DNA of 64,000 bases from Marinagarivorans algicola (GTDB taxonomy: Bacteria; Pseudomonadota; Gammaproteobacteria; Pseudomonadales; Cellvibrionaceae): contig NZ_LGAK01000020.1 of the NCBI RefSeq assembly GCF_001292705.1, positions 1 through 64,000 on the forward strand, written 5' to 3'. The first letter of the stretch is position 1; every line of letters begins with the position of its first letter. Positions 24,924-34,679 of this stretch are shown one piece after another. Position numbers and translations under genes: made by a program. The notes beneath the pieces are model-generated. The model was not told where the DNA came from, made no database searches, and saw nothing but the letters and a program-made list of their open reading frames with translations.

Positions 24924-26588
24924 TTAGTTTTTGAGTGGCTTGTATTTAACGCGTTTAGGTTGTGCGTTGTTGCCTTTACGCTTGATAAAGTCTTCGTGGT
25001 ATTCGCTATAGTTGCCTTCAAAAAAGACAATTTCGCTTTCGTCTTCATAGGCTAAGGTATGGGTGGCTACACGATCTAAAAACCAGCGGTCATGCGAAAT
25101 AACCATCACGCAACCTGGAAAGCTTTCGATGGCCTCTTCTAGGGCGCGTAAGGTTTCGATGTCGAGATCGTTTGAGGGTTCATCCAGTAGCAATACGTTA
25201 GCGCCTTGCTTTAAAGTGTTGGCGAGATGTAAACGGCCACGCTCACCGCCCGATAAATCGCCCACGCGTTTTTGCTGATCGGTGCCTTTAAAGTTAAAGC
25301 GGCCCGCGTAAGAGCGAGAGCTCACTTCGTAATTGCCAATTTTGAGTATATCGGCGCCGCCACTAATGGCTTCCCAAACGCTTTCGTCATTATTGAGGTT
25401 TTCGCGGCCTTGCTCGACATAGGCGACTTTAACGGTTTCGCCAATAACCACTTCGCCGCTATCGGGCGTGTCGGTGCCAGCAATCATGCGAAATAACGTT
25501 GATTTACCTGCACCGTTACCACCCACAATACCCACAATAGCGCCTTTAGGCACACTAAAGTTTAAATTATCGATTAACAGCCTGTCACCAAAGCCTTTAC
25601 TCACATTGTGAAACTCGATAACTTTATCGCCTAAGCGCTCACCCGGCGGGATGTAAATTTCGTTGGTTTCGTTGCGGGCTTGGAAGTCTTGGTTTTGCAT
25701 CTCTTCAAAGCGGGCCAAGCGGGCTTTGCTTTTAGATTGGCGACCTTTTGCGTTTTGGCGCACCCACTCTAGCTCGGCTTTCATGGCTTTTTGGCGTGAG
25801 GCTTCACCGCGTTGCTCTTGCGCTAAGCGAGCTTCTTTTTGCTCTAGCCAATTCGAGTAGTTACCCTCGTAAGGAATGCCATGGCCACGGTCAAGCTCTA
25901 GTATCCAGCTGGCAGCGTTATCTAAAAAGTAACGGTCATGGGTAATCGCCACAACGGTACCGCTAAAGTTTTGCAAAAATTGCTCTAACCAAAAAACCGA
26001 CTCCGCATCTAAGTGGTTAGTCGGCTCATCAAGCAAAAGCATATCAGGGCGTGATAGTAGCAAGCGGCACAATGCAACACGGCGTTTTTCACCCCCCGAT
26101 AGTTTAGTCACATCGGCATCCCATGCGGGTAAACGCAATGCGTCGGCGGCAATTTCTAGGGTGTGGTTCAGGTTGTGTGCATCCCAAGCTTCAATAATGT
26201 CTTCGCATTTGGCTTGTTTTTTAGCTAGGGCATCAAAGTCGGCATCGGGCTCGGCATAGGCGGCGTACACCTGATCTAGCTCGGCGAGTGCATTAACGGC
26301 TTCAAATACGCCCTCTTCGACATTGCCGCGCACGTCTTTATCGGGGTTAAGTGCGGGCTCTTGGGGTAAGTAGCCCACTTTAATACCAGGCATAGGGCGC
26401 GCTTCGCCTTGAATGTCGGTGTCTAATCCAGCCATAATTTTTAGTAAGGTTGATTTTCCCGAACCGTTTAAGCCGAGTACACCAATTTTGGCGCCAGGGA
26501 AGAACGACAGTGAGATATTTTTTAAAATCTCACGCTTAGGTGGGACAACCTTGCCCACGCGGTTCATGGTATAAACATATTGCGCCAT
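24924..26588 (-). CDS. ettA: EttA, energy-dependent translational throttle (ABC-F)
   Basis: EttA is a soluble ABC-F ATPase that binds the ribosomal E site and gates the first steps of elongation according to the ATP/ADP ratio. The 554-residue protein has two ABC cassettes: Walker A GLNGSGKST and GGNGAGKST, signatures KLSGGEKRR and DLSGGERGR, and Walker B MLLLDEPTNHLDAESV and VLLLDEPSNDLDIETL. The arm between them, with PYEGNYSNWLEQK, is the ribosome-contacting linker. Length and the N-terminal MAQYVYTMNRVGK match EttA rather than Uup or YheS. Confidence 0.96.
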   Translation of the reverse strand: MAQYVYTMNRVGKVVPPKREILKNISLSFFPGAKIGVLGLNGSGKSTLLKIMAGLDTDIQGEARPMPGIKVGYLPQEPALNPDKDVRGNVEEGVFEAVNALAELDQVYAAYAEPDADFDALAKKQAKCEDIIEAWDAHNLNHTLEIAADALRLPAWDADVTKLSGGEKRRVALCRLLLSRPDMLLLDEPTNHLDAESVFWLEQFLQNFSGTVVAITHDRYFLDNAASWILELDRGHGIPYEGNYSNWLEQKEARLAQEQRGEASRQKAMKAELEWVRQNAKGRQSKSKARLARFEEMQNQDFQARNETNEIYIPPGERLGDKVIEFHNVSKGFGDRLLIDNLNFSVPKGAIVGIVGGNGAGKSTLFRMIAGTDTPDSGEVVIGETVKVAYVEQGRENLNNDESVWEAISGGADILKIGNYEVSSRSYAGRFNFKGTDQQKRVGDLSGGERGRLHLANTLKQGANVLLLDEPSNDLDIETLRALEEAIESFPGCVMVISHDRWFLDRVATHTLAYEDESEIVFFEGNYSEYHEDFIKRKGNNAQPKRVKYKPLKN

Positions 26589-26802
26589 TGAAACAGCCTC
26601 AAAAATTAGTTTGATAAAAAATGCATGCCAAAAAATGACAAAAGTGAATGCAAAGAAGGGTACTTAGCTTAAGATCGGAATGCAATGCTACGGCCCACCC
26701 AAATAAAGAACAATGCCACCCTAGTGGCTGTCATCTCAGTTATTAGTGGTATACAATCTATTTTTTTTGTGTACCTAAAAAATAATATAAGGAGGCATTA
26801 TT

Positions 26803-27393
26803 ATGACGTTATTAAAGGGTGTGCTCGGTGCATGTGTGATGGCCACCAGCCTGTTGAATTCTGCGTATGCACAAGAAGGCGATACCATTAAGCCTGCCAA
26901 AAAACATTATTGGCTTGAGACATCGTTTTTGAGAAGGCTGGGTGGTGGAGGGGCGCTAGGATTGCACTTGAATATGCACACCGATAAGCATAATTGGACA
27001 CTGGGTTATAATAGTTTGCATCAGAGTTTTGTGTTTGTTAGGGACCCCGTCGATAGAGCCACCGGTAACTCTATCAATGGCAACATAAAAGCGTACAGCG
27101 TCTCTAAGTTGTGGCACTGGCCCTATAGGCTTGGCTATGCCAGTGTGTCGGTCGGTGGTAGCCTGTTAAAAGGCCGATGGGGCGTTAACTGTGCAAGGTC
27201 TACCATGGAGGGCTTTGGGCGTTCGGAAGAGTGCGACCTTAAGCAATTTGTGACTCTGGGTATCCCTTTAAGGGCGACAGCCTCTTTTGGCCGTTATGTG
27301 GGTATAGGTTATGTGGCTGAAATGAATATCAATGCCAAAGACTCCTATATACTCTTGGGTATGACTATTCCGATCGGTGGGTTTACTCGTTAA
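26803..27393 (+). CDS. Secreted protein of unknown function, possible small barrel
   Basis: A 196-residue protein with a signal peptide ending SAYA-Q. AAGGAGG about eight bases before the ATG is one of the best ribosome-binding sites in the window, so it is probably well expressed. The mature part is rich in alternating aromatic and polar residues (KHNWTLGYNSLHQSFVFV, YRLGYASVSVGGSLL) and ends GMTIPIGGFTR, which suggests beta strands of a small outer-membrane protein. Two cysteines (CARS and ECDL) could pair. I know no family match. It is single, with no cotranscribed neighbour. Confidence 0.7.
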   Translation: MTLLKGVLGACVMATSLLNSAYAQEGDTIKPAKKHYWLETSFLRRLGGGGALGLHLNMHTDKHNWTLGYNSLHQSFVFVRDPVDRATGNSINGNIKAYSVSKLWHWPYRLGYASVSVGGSLLKGRWGVNCARSTMEGFGRSEECDLKQFVTLGIPLRATASFGRYVGIGYVAEMNINAKDSYILLGMTIPIGGFTR

Positions 27394-27519
27394 AACGTTT
27401 GTATTTAGTACTTGATGTCTTTTGTTGGCACTACTATATTTGTGTGCATCCTATAAGCTAATTTTAGCCATAATAATGACAGTAAACCACACAACAATGA
27501 CACACACTTGGGGAATTTT

Positions 27520-28779
27520 ATGAATAAAAATATCTATTTAAATACGGCGCGTCTCTCGGCGACCGGCTTGTTGGCATTAATGATTGCCGCTTGTGGCAGT
27601 GATAATAATAGCAGTCCTGTTACCACCAGCTCATCAACGACAGCCACCAGTAGTGCTGCTGCTTCGAGCGATATGTCAAGTATGGGGAGCTCTTCAGTTG
27701 CTGCGCCTATGACGACTGCCATTTCTTTAGACTTTGACGATATGTCGCCAGGGGCGATACCTGACGGTTTTAATCTGACCGGTACAGGCGTTGAAGTCGT
27801 TGAAGGCGAAGGCGCTTACAGTGGCGATTTAGCCCTTAAAGTATCAGGCGCTGGCGCCAGCTACTTATCATTAGCAGACTTTACCGGTACCCACTGGGGT
27901 CGTATGTATTATAAAAATACCGCAAAGCCAGCGGCTATTGCCAATTATTCGCACACTACTTTAGTGTCGGGTATTGATGGCGCTGCGCACTTTCGCTTTG
28001 TAGATATGGTTGCGGCACCCGATAGCGCAGCCGATGCCGGTAAGTATCAGCATTTATACAATACCGAACCTAACGATCTTTCGTTAGAGGGTAGCTACAC
28101 AAATAGCTATGATGGCGAGTGGGTCTGTATTGAGTGGTCGGTAGATACCACCGAGCAACAATTTCACTTATTTAGAGACGGCACCGAAATCACCCTCGCT
28201 AATCGCGGTACAGAAACCAATTCAACCGATCTTACAAACGCTAAAAATTACGCCTCTGATGATGAATTAGCGATGACGCCAATCCCTGCTGTTATCCCCG
28301 AGTTACGTATTGGTATTCAAAACTATCAAGGCGATGAGTTTACCTTTTTACTCGATGACATTGTGGTTGCCGATGCACGCGTAGGGTGTGAAGTGGCGAA
28401 TGCCAACTCAAGTAGCTCTGAGATGAGCAGTGAAATGAGTTCATCTTCTATGATGAGTTCATCTTCTATGATGAGCTCATCATCAGCGCCAAGCGGGCCA
28501 ACACAAGCCGAGGTTGATGCACGCGTGGCAGCGGGTAAGGCTCTTTATACTGGTAAAAATTGTGGTGGTTGTCATGGTGCTAGTGGTGAAGGTGGAATCT
28601 TTAAGGCAATCAATAATACAGCGCTAAGCTATGATGAAATCGATGCTATTATCACTAACGGTGCGCCAAGTATGCCTGCATGTGATTCACCCAGTGATTG
28701 TGGTGCGCAAATAGCTGACTACATTTGGGTTGAATTTTTAGGGTACACCTTGACCGCTGACGGCGGTGTAAAGCCTTAA
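27520..28779 (+). CDS. Ser-linker lipoprotein with C-terminal cytochrome c
   Basis: A 419-residue lipoprotein (lipobox IAAC, then a Ser/Thr linker to about residue 60). The middle, about 65-290, is a beta-rich domain that starts ISLDFDDMSPGAIPDGF and ends FTFLLDDIVVADARVGC, like concanavalin-type sugar-binding or lyase-like modules (inference). A Ser/Met linker (SSSSMMSSSSMMSSSS) leads to a cytochrome c module with CGGCH (C348, C351, H352) and a likely Met ligand in PSMPAC (M385). ATG at 27520 has GGGGA five bases upstream and is chosen over a TTG at 27508. Such linkers are typical of Cellvibrionales secreted proteins. Confidence 0.8.
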   Translation: MNKNIYLNTARLSATGLLALMIAACGSDNNSSPVTTSSSTTATSSAAASSDMSSMGSSSVAAPMTTAISLDFDDMSPGAIPDGFNLTGTGVEVVEGEGAYSGDLALKVSGAGASYLSLADFTGTHWGRMYYKNTAKPAAIANYSHTTLVSGIDGAAHFRFVDMVAAPDSAADAGKYQHLYNTEPNDLSLEGSYTNSYDGEWVCIEWSVDTTEQQFHLFRDGTEITLANRGTETNSTDLTNAKNYASDDELAMTPIPAVIPELRIGIQNYQGDEFTFLLDDIVVADARVGCEVANANSSSSEMSSEMSSSSMMSSSSMMSSSSAPSGPTQAEVDARVAAGKALYTGKNCGGCHGASGEGGIFKAINNTALSYDEIDAIITNGAPSMPACDSPSDCGAQIADYIWVEFLGYTLTADGGVKP

Positions 28780-28875
28780 GCCTAAATAAGCGCTGAGTGA
28801 CGGGCGTTAGCGCCTAGTCATTAAGGGCCCAGTTATTAAGGGCTTAGTTATTCAGCGTGTAAGCGACACAATATT

Positions 28876-28909
28876 AAAAGGCCGGCCTGTTACAGGGCTG
28901 GCCTTTTTT
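28876..28909 (+). terminator. Rho-independent terminator after the cytochrome lipoprotein
   Basis: AAAAGGCCGGCC pairs over 12 bases with GGCTGGCCTTTT (one G-T pair) around an eight-base loop, followed by T. It lies about 97 bases after the stop. Confidence 0.85.
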
Positions 28910-29029
28910 GTTTTTGGGGGCTCCACATCACGGCAATTAGTGTACAATCGAGGCCTTTATTGTGACCGTTACGTACCTATTGACTAACCCCATGCAGGCC
29001 TAGGCCGTCGCTGTGATTCAAGGATTCCC

Positions 29030-30295
29030 ATGTTTGATAAAAACCAAACCGTTGCCGATTTTGACCCCGAAATTTGGGCCACTATAAAAGATGAAAGCCG
29101 TCGCCAAGAAGAGCATATCGAGCTCATCGCCAGCGAAAACTACACTAGCCCGCAAGTTATGGCCGTACAAGGCACTAAACTCACCAACAAGTATGCCGAA
29201 GGCTACCCCGGTAAGCGCTACTACGGCGGCTGTGAGTATGTCGATAAGTCTGAAGGCTTAGCCATTGAGCGCGCCAAGGCCCTTTTTGGTGCCGACTACG
29301 CCAACGTGCAGCCGCATTCAGGTTCGCAAGCTAACGCGGCTGTTTACGCGGCATTGTGCGCCCCAGGCGATACCGTTTTAGGCATGAGCCTTGCCCACGG
29401 CGGCCACTTAACACACGGCGCTAAAGTGAGCTTTTCGGGTAAATACTACAATGCGGTACAGTACGGCTTAAACACCGATACCGGCCTTATCGATTACGAC
29501 GAGGTTGAGCGTTTAGCGCTTGAACATAAGCCTAAAATGATTGTTGCGGGCTTTTCGGCATACTCACAAGTTGCCGATTGGCAGCGTTTTCGCGATATCG
29601 CCGATAAAGTAGGCGCTTATTTACTGGTTGATATGGCGCATGTTGCCGGTTTAGTGGCCGCGGGCGTTTACCCAAGCCCAGTTGGCATTGCCGATGTCAC
29701 GACCTCAACCACACACAAAACATTGCGTGGCCCACGTGGCGGCATTATTTTGGCTAAAGCCAACGAAGAAATCGAGAAAAAACTCAACTCGGCAGTATTT
29801 CCAGGTGGCCAAGGCGGCCCATTAATGCATGTTATTGCGGCTAAAGCGGTTAGCTTTAAAGAAGCCATGAGCGATGAGTACAAAGTGTACCAACAGCAAG
29901 TGGTTAAAAACGCAAAAGTCATGGCTAATACCTTTATTAAGCGCGGCATTAATATTGTGTCTGGCGGTACCGAAAATCACCTTATGTTGGTTGATCTCAT
30001 CGGTAAAGAGTACACCGGTAAAGATGCCGATGCCGCACTCGGCGCTGCTAACATTACCGTTAACAAAAACGCCGTACCTAACGACCCACGCTCACCGTTT
30101 GTCACCTCGGGCTTGCGCGTGGGTACACCGGCCATAACAACCCGTGGTTTTGGTGAAGCAGAATGTGAGCAATTAACCCACTGGATGGTCGATATTCTTG
30201 ATAGCCTAGAAAACGGTAATTCAGAAGAAGTGATTGCTAAAGTCAAAGGTCAAGTATTAGAGCTTTGCTCAAAATTCCCCGTTTATGGCGAATAG
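29030..30295 (+). CDS. glyA: GlyA, serine hydroxymethyltransferase
   Basis: GlyA converts serine and tetrahydrofolate to glycine and 5,10-methylene-THF, the main source of one-carbon units. The 421-residue PLP enzyme has the Schiff-base lysine in [15 protein letters not shown] (K230, equal to E. coli K229), and the segments [25 protein letters not shown] and [10 protein letters not shown]. It supplies the substrate for MetF encoded 13 kb away. No riboswitch is evident in the 250-base upstream region, which contains a possible -10 TACAAT at 28942. A strong terminator follows. Confidence 0.97.
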   Translation: MFDKNQTVADFDPEIWATIKDESRRQEEHIELIASENYTSPQVMAVQGTKLTNKYAEGYPGKRYYGGCEYVDKSEGLAIERAKALFGADYANVQPHSGSQANAAVYAALCAPGDTVLGMSLAHGGHLTHGAKVSFSGKYYNAVQYGLNTDTGLIDYDEVERLALEHKPKMIVAGFSAYSQVADWQRFRDIADKVGAYLLVDMAHVAGLVAAGVYPSPVGIADVTTSTTHKTLRGPRGGIILAKANEEIEKKLNSAVFPGGQGGPLMHVIAAKAVSFKEAMSDEYKVYQQQVVKNAKVMANTFIKRGINIVSGGTENHLMLVDLIGKEYTGKDADAALGAANITVNKNAVPNDPRSPFVTSGLRVGTPAITTRGFGEAECEQLTHWMVDILDSLENGNSEEVIAKVKGQVLELCSKFPVYGE

Positions 30296-30307
30296 TATTA
30301 AGCAATA

Positions 30308-30336
30308 AAAAAAGGCGGCCAATGGCCGCCTTTTTT
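30308..30336 (+). terminator. Rho-independent terminator after glyA
   Basis: AAAAAAGGCGGCC pairs perfectly with GGCCGCCTTTTTT around AAT. The hairpin separates glyA from the helicase/restriction operon that follows. Confidence 0.92.
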
Positions 30337-30557
30337 GTGCCCATGGCTTGGCTGTACGCCTTAACATGCAAAGCTTAAAAGTACATTAGCACGGGGTATA
30401 CTTGTTGACAGCTGTTATTAAATGCCACTCGGCCCTTTACAAAAGTGTATGAGATAAGACAATGCTCAGCGATAAAGCAAGCTGGTAAGGGTGCTGGTAC
30501 ATGAAGCAGGTACGAATATCGACTCAATACCTGAGCCTAATAAAGGATACTAATCGT

Positions 30558-33395
30558 ATGTTTACCCCCCATCAAAGTGCTTATTTTGCTTATTGGTTAA
30601 CCCAAACCGGCAAAATTGAAGAGCAAGTTTCACGTGCTGTGGCATCTGCACGTGTAGATATGAACCCGCACCAAGTTGAGGCTGCTTGCTTTGCGCTTAA
30701 GTCTCCATTAGAGAAGGGTGTACTTTTGGCTGATGAGGTGGGTCTAGGTAAAACCATTGAGGCCAGCTTGGTTATGGCGCAAAAGTGGGCAGAGCAGAAG
30801 CGAAATATATTGCTGGTAGTGCCGGCATCACTGCGTAAACAGTGGGCGCAAGAGCTACAAGAAAAGTTTGAATTGCCGTCTATAGTGATTGATAGCAAGA
30901 TTGCAGCCGCCCTTAAAAAAGAGGGTGCACATAACCCCTTTGAGCATGACGATAAAATTGTAATTTGCTCATATGATTATGTCGCGCGCCAGTGTGCAAA
31001 TGTGCAGTTAGTACTGTGGGATCTTGTCGTATTTGATGAGGCGCATAAACTGCGTAATGTACATAAAAAAAAGGGTAGCAAGCGCGCTAAAGAAATCCTC
31101 AACGCGACGGCCAGTGCGGCTAGCCGGGTCTTGTTATCGGCCACACCTATTCAAAATGATTTGATGGAGCTTTATGGTTTAAGCCAAGTTATTGATGAGC
31201 ATTTTTTTGGTGATGAGAAATCATTTAGAAGCCGTTATTTACGCAAAAAAAATACACTGGCATTAGAGGAATTAAAAGAGCGAATAAAACCGCTGTGTCA
31301 CCGCACCTTGCGCCGGCAGGTACAAGAAGAAGGCGGCATTAAATTCACTAATCGCTACGCCTTTACCGAAGATTTTACGCCCTCCGGGCCAGAGTGGGAG
31401 CTGTACGAGCGGTTATCCGAATACCTGCAAGATCCCGATAACATTGCGATACACCCAAAAGCTAAGCACTTAGTCAGTATGGGTTTGCGTAAAATTTTGG
31501 CGTCGTCGTCTTTTGCTGTTGCAGATACCTTAAGAGGCATGGTACGTCGGTTAAAAGAGGCCGAGTTACTGGATGATGATGATATTGCAGACCTAGATGC
31601 TAAAGATGATTGGCAAGATGTCGATTTTGGTGAAAGCGCTGATGATGCAAGCAGTCAAGAAAGGGCGCCAAAAAGCAAAATACAACAAGAAATAGCCGTA
31701 TTAGCCGATTGCCTAGCGCTAGCCGAAAACATCAAAAGTAATGCCAAAGGCGAGGCCTTACTCAGAGTACTCAAAAATGCAATGGCCAACACCGAAAACC
31801 TAGGGGGCCAGGCCAAGGCGGTGATATTTACCGAATCCTGCCGTACACAGCAATATTTGTTTGATGAGCTTGAGAAAAATGGCTACCAAGGCCGTTTGGT
31901 TTTATTGAATGGCTCAAATACAGATTCAGGTTCACAGGCTATTTACCAAGCATGGAAAGTAAAGCACGCCGGCTCATCACGGATCAGTGGTTCAAAAACC
32001 GCTGATATGAAAGCCGCACTGGTCGAAAAATTCAAAAGTGATGAAGCCGATATACTCATCTCTACCGAGGCTGGCGGCGAAGGCATTAACTTACAATTTT
32101 GCTCTTTACTGATTAATTACGACCTGCCATGGAACCCACAAAAAATTGAGCAGCGCATAGGGCGTGTGCATCGCTACGGTCAAACAAATGATGTTGTTAT
32201 TTTTAATTTTGTTAACCGCAAAAACCCTGCAGACCAGCGCGTTTATCAATTACTCAGTGAAAAGCTCCACTTATTTGAAGGGGTTTTTGGTGCTTCGGAT
32301 GAGGTTTTAGGTGCGGTGGCGAGCAGCATCGATATTGAAAAGCGCATTTACGAAATTTTTCAAAAGTGCCGCAGTGATGAGCAAGTACAGTATGAGTTTG
32401 ACCGCTTGCAAGAAGAAATGAGTGAATCACTAACGGCACGCGAGGCGAATGCACGTGAAAGCTTGCTGGCTAATTTTGATCGTGAGGTTGTCGCAAATCT
32501 TAAAAATTCGCGGGATAAAAACAAAATATTCCTGCAAGAATATGAGCATATGCTGCTTGATTTAGCAAAAGCAGAGTTACCGGGTGCGAAATTTGAAGAC
32601 ACACACTTTGTATATGAAGGTAAACGTTTTGATGTGCGCTGGCATCTAGCAGAAGAAAATGACTCTGAGTTTTTCCGTTTACAAGCCGCAGAGCATTATA
32701 AAGCGTGGGATTTGGTAAAAATGGCTAAAGCACGCGAGCTACCAGAGGTTAGCCTGCAACTGAGTTATGACCAATTACAGCAAGGTAACTACGGTGCATT
32801 ACGCCCTTACATTGGTCAGGCTGGCGACCTTGCCGTAGTAAATATGACGTTTTCATATAACCAAGGCAAAACACGGCCGTCTCAAATTTTTGTATTGGCA
32901 CGTACCGATAAGGGCGAGTGGCTGCCAGCTGCAGTGGCCGACCACCTACTTTGTATACCGGGGCAGCATGCACCGTTGCAACACAGCATTAATCATGGTG
33001 CACTCTCGAGCCAGCTGGGTAAGCTGGTGGAGGAGCAAACGGGTGTGAAAGAAGAGGAGCTAGGTGAATACCTTGAGCGTGAAACTCAAAAGCTAGAGTT
33101 TTGGGCCAAAGACCGCCGCGATGCACTAGAGCAAACCGTCAAAGAGCTAGACGAAGACATTCGCCAATTTAAAAAAACAGCGCGCGAGCTTGCCAGTACC
33201 AAAGAAAAAATAGAAGCTAAAAAATCACTACGCAAGCTAGAGCGTCAACGCGATGATGCTTTTGAGGTGTTTCATCATGCCAAAAAAGGCATCGAGCAAG
33301 AAGAAGATCGTTTGCTGGATGAGGTGAGTAGCAAGCTCGAATTATCGTGTGAAGCTAAAATGATTTTTCAAGTGCGCTGGCAGCTTAACCATTAG
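30558..33395 (+). CDS. SNF2-family helicase, first gene of defence operon
   Basis: A 945-residue SNF2/HepA-type DNA translocase. It has NPHQVEAACFAL, Walker A in LADEVGLGKTIEA, Walker B DEAH (VVFDEAHKLRN), SATPIQND, and the C-terminal helicase motifs STEAGGEGINLQ, LPWNPQKIEQRIGRVHR. A long charged coiled coil lies near the C-terminus (DALEQTVKELDEDIRQF onward). The frame also offers an ATG at 30501; I prefer 30558 because related proteins start just before FTPHQS (recalled), but both have plausible ribosome-binding sites. It is 22 bases upstream of the AlbA_2 gene. DISARM systems also contain a SNF2 protein (DrmD), but no drmA, drmB or drmC gene is present here. Confidence 0.88.
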   Translation: MFTPHQSAYFAYWLTQTGKIEEQVSRAVASARVDMNPHQVEAACFALKSPLEKGVLLADEVGLGKTIEASLVMAQKWAEQKRNILLVVPASLRKQWAQELQEKFELPSIVIDSKIAAALKKEGAHNPFEHDDKIVICSYDYVARQCANVQLVLWDLVVFDEAHKLRNVHKKKGSKRAKEILNATASAASRVLLSATPIQNDLMELYGLSQVIDEHFFGDEKSFRSRYLRKKNTLALEELKERIKPLCHRTLRRQVQEEGGIKFTNRYAFTEDFTPSGPEWELYERLSEYLQDPDNIAIHPKAKHLVSMGLRKILASSSFAVADTLRGMVRRLKEAELLDDDDIADLDAKDDWQDVDFGESADDASSQERAPKSKIQQEIAVLADCLALAENIKSNAKGEALLRVLKNAMANTENLGGQAKAVIFTESCRTQQYLFDELEKNGYQGRLVLLNGSNTDSGSQAIYQAWKVKHAGSSRISGSKTADMKAALVEKFKSDEADILISTEAGGEGINLQFCSLLINYDLPWNPQKIEQRIGRVHRYGQTNDVVIFNFVNRKNPADQRVYQLLSEKLHLFEGVFGASDEVLGAVASSIDIEKRIYEIFQKCRSDEQVQYEFDRLQEEMSESLTAREANARESLLANFDREVVANLKNSRDKNKIFLQEYEHMLLDLAKAELPGAKFEDTHFVYEGKRFDVRWHLAEENDSEFFRLQAAEHYKAWDLVKMAKARELPEVSLQLSYDQLQQGNYGALRPYIGQAGDLAVVNMTFSYNQGKTRPSQIFVLARTDKGEWLPAAVADHLLCIPGQHAPLQHSINHGALSSQLGKLVEEQTGVKEEELGEYLERETQKLEFWAKDRRDALEQTVKELDEDIRQFKKTARELASTKEKIEAKKSLRKLERQRDDAFEVFHHAKKGIEQEEDRLLDEVSSKLELSCEAKMIFQVRWQLNH

Positions 33396-33417
33396 GGCAA
33401 ACTTTTAAGGGGTAATT

Positions 33418-34674
33418 ATGGACCGCGAAAAACTCGTCCGTGAGTTAATGTTTCATCTGCGTTTGGGTGAAGATTCCAGTATCGAATTCAAAGCAATAGT
33501 CTTTGAGGGCAAAAAAATAAAAAGCCCTAACCGCGACAGTATCGCTCACGAAATTGCCGCTTTTGCCAATGGCCAGGGGGGCAGTATTTTATTAGGCGTA
33601 GAAGATAAAACCCGCGAGGTGATTGGTTTTGAAGATGACAAGGTATCGGTAACCGAAGAATGGGTTGTTAACTTAAGTCAGCAAACCATTAGCCCGCCGG
33701 CAAAAATACACACTCGCCTATTACAGTTACCCAATACCCGTGGCGAGCTTAAAACGGTTATTTATGTTGAGGTGCCGCGCAGTATATCTGTGCACCAAAG
33801 TGCAGGCCGTTATTACCAGCGTATCGGCTCTACAAAACAAGAGATGAAACCTGAAGTGCTAGCGCGCCTATTTCAGCAGCGCTCGCAATCGCGCCTGATT
33901 CGTTTTGATGAGACCTTAGTGCCCGGCACCGCGTTAAGCGATGTAGACAAAACCTTAACTCAGCGCTTTATAAAAGTGGGTATGCCAGAGCATTTACAAT
34001 TTAAAAAATTGCACCTTAGCGCGCAAGACGACTACGACCAAGGCTTATCGGTCAGTGGCGTATTATTACTCACCGCCGAGCCAACGCAATGGTTGCATAA
34101 TGCCTATATTCAGTGTGTGTTTTATAGCGGTACTCAGCGCGATGCTAATGACCAGCTTGACGCACAAGACCACACCGGCCCAGTAGATCAGCAAATTAAT
34201 GGCGCGCTCGATTTTGTAAAACGCAATATGCGTATACAAGCCAAAAAAGAAACCGGCCGCATTGATATACCGCAATATGACTTAGGCGCTGTTTTTGAGG
34301 CCATTGTGAACGCCGTTGCCCACCGTGACTATTCCATGACAGGCCGTAAAATTCGACTACATCTGTTTGCCGATCGACTCGAGCTATTTAGCCCAGGGCA
34401 GTTATCTAATAGCTTAACCATTGATGGCCTAATGGAAAACACCGTCACCCGTAACGAAGCATTAGTGAATTTATTAAGCCGCTATTACAACGCCCGCGAA
34501 GAAGCCGGCCGCCAAGCCTTAATCGAGCGCCGAGGCGAAGGCGTACCCAAAATCATGAACGCCAGCTACACACTCAGTGGTAAAGAGCCCGAATACCGCA
34601 TGGTTGATGATGCCGAGCTACTGCTTACTATTTATGCCGCGAATAAATATGCCGCCAGTAAAGAATTCGAGTAA
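33418..34674 (+). CDS. AlbA_2 / HATPase protein (Schlafen-like DNA-binding ATPase)
   Basis: A 418-residue protein of the COG2865 type. The N-terminal AlbA_2 domain (about 15-130) shows the hallmark SIEFKAI, EIAAFANGQGGSILLGVED. The C-terminal part, from about 285, has AIVNAVAHRDYSMTGRKIRLHLFADRLELFSPGQL, a GHKL-like ATPase core. Such proteins often travel with restriction or toxin loci and are thought to bind nucleic acid or regulate. Its gene sits between the helicase gene (22 bases) and the methylase gene (5 bases), so it is part of the operon. Its role here is unknown; regulation or a DNA-sensing step are possible (inference). Confidence 0.88.
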   Translation: MDREKLVRELMFHLRLGEDSSIEFKAIVFEGKKIKSPNRDSIAHEIAAFANGQGGSILLGVEDKTREVIGFEDDKVSVTEEWVVNLSQQTISPPAKIHTRLLQLPNTRGELKTVIYVEVPRSISVHQSAGRYYQRIGSTKQEMKPEVLARLFQQRSQSRLIRFDETLVPGTALSDVDKTLTQRFIKVGMPEHLQFKKLHLSAQDDYDQGLSVSGVLLLTAEPTQWLHNAYIQCVFYSGTQRDANDQLDAQDHTGPVDQQINGALDFVKRNMRIQAKKETGRIDIPQYDLGAVFEAIVNAVAHRDYSMTGRKIRLHLFADRLELFSPGQLSNSLTIDGLMENTVTRNEALVNLLSRYYNAREEAGRQALIERRGEGVPKIMNASYTLSGKEPEYRMVDDAELLLTIYAANKYAASKEFE

Positions 34675-34679
34675 ATACA

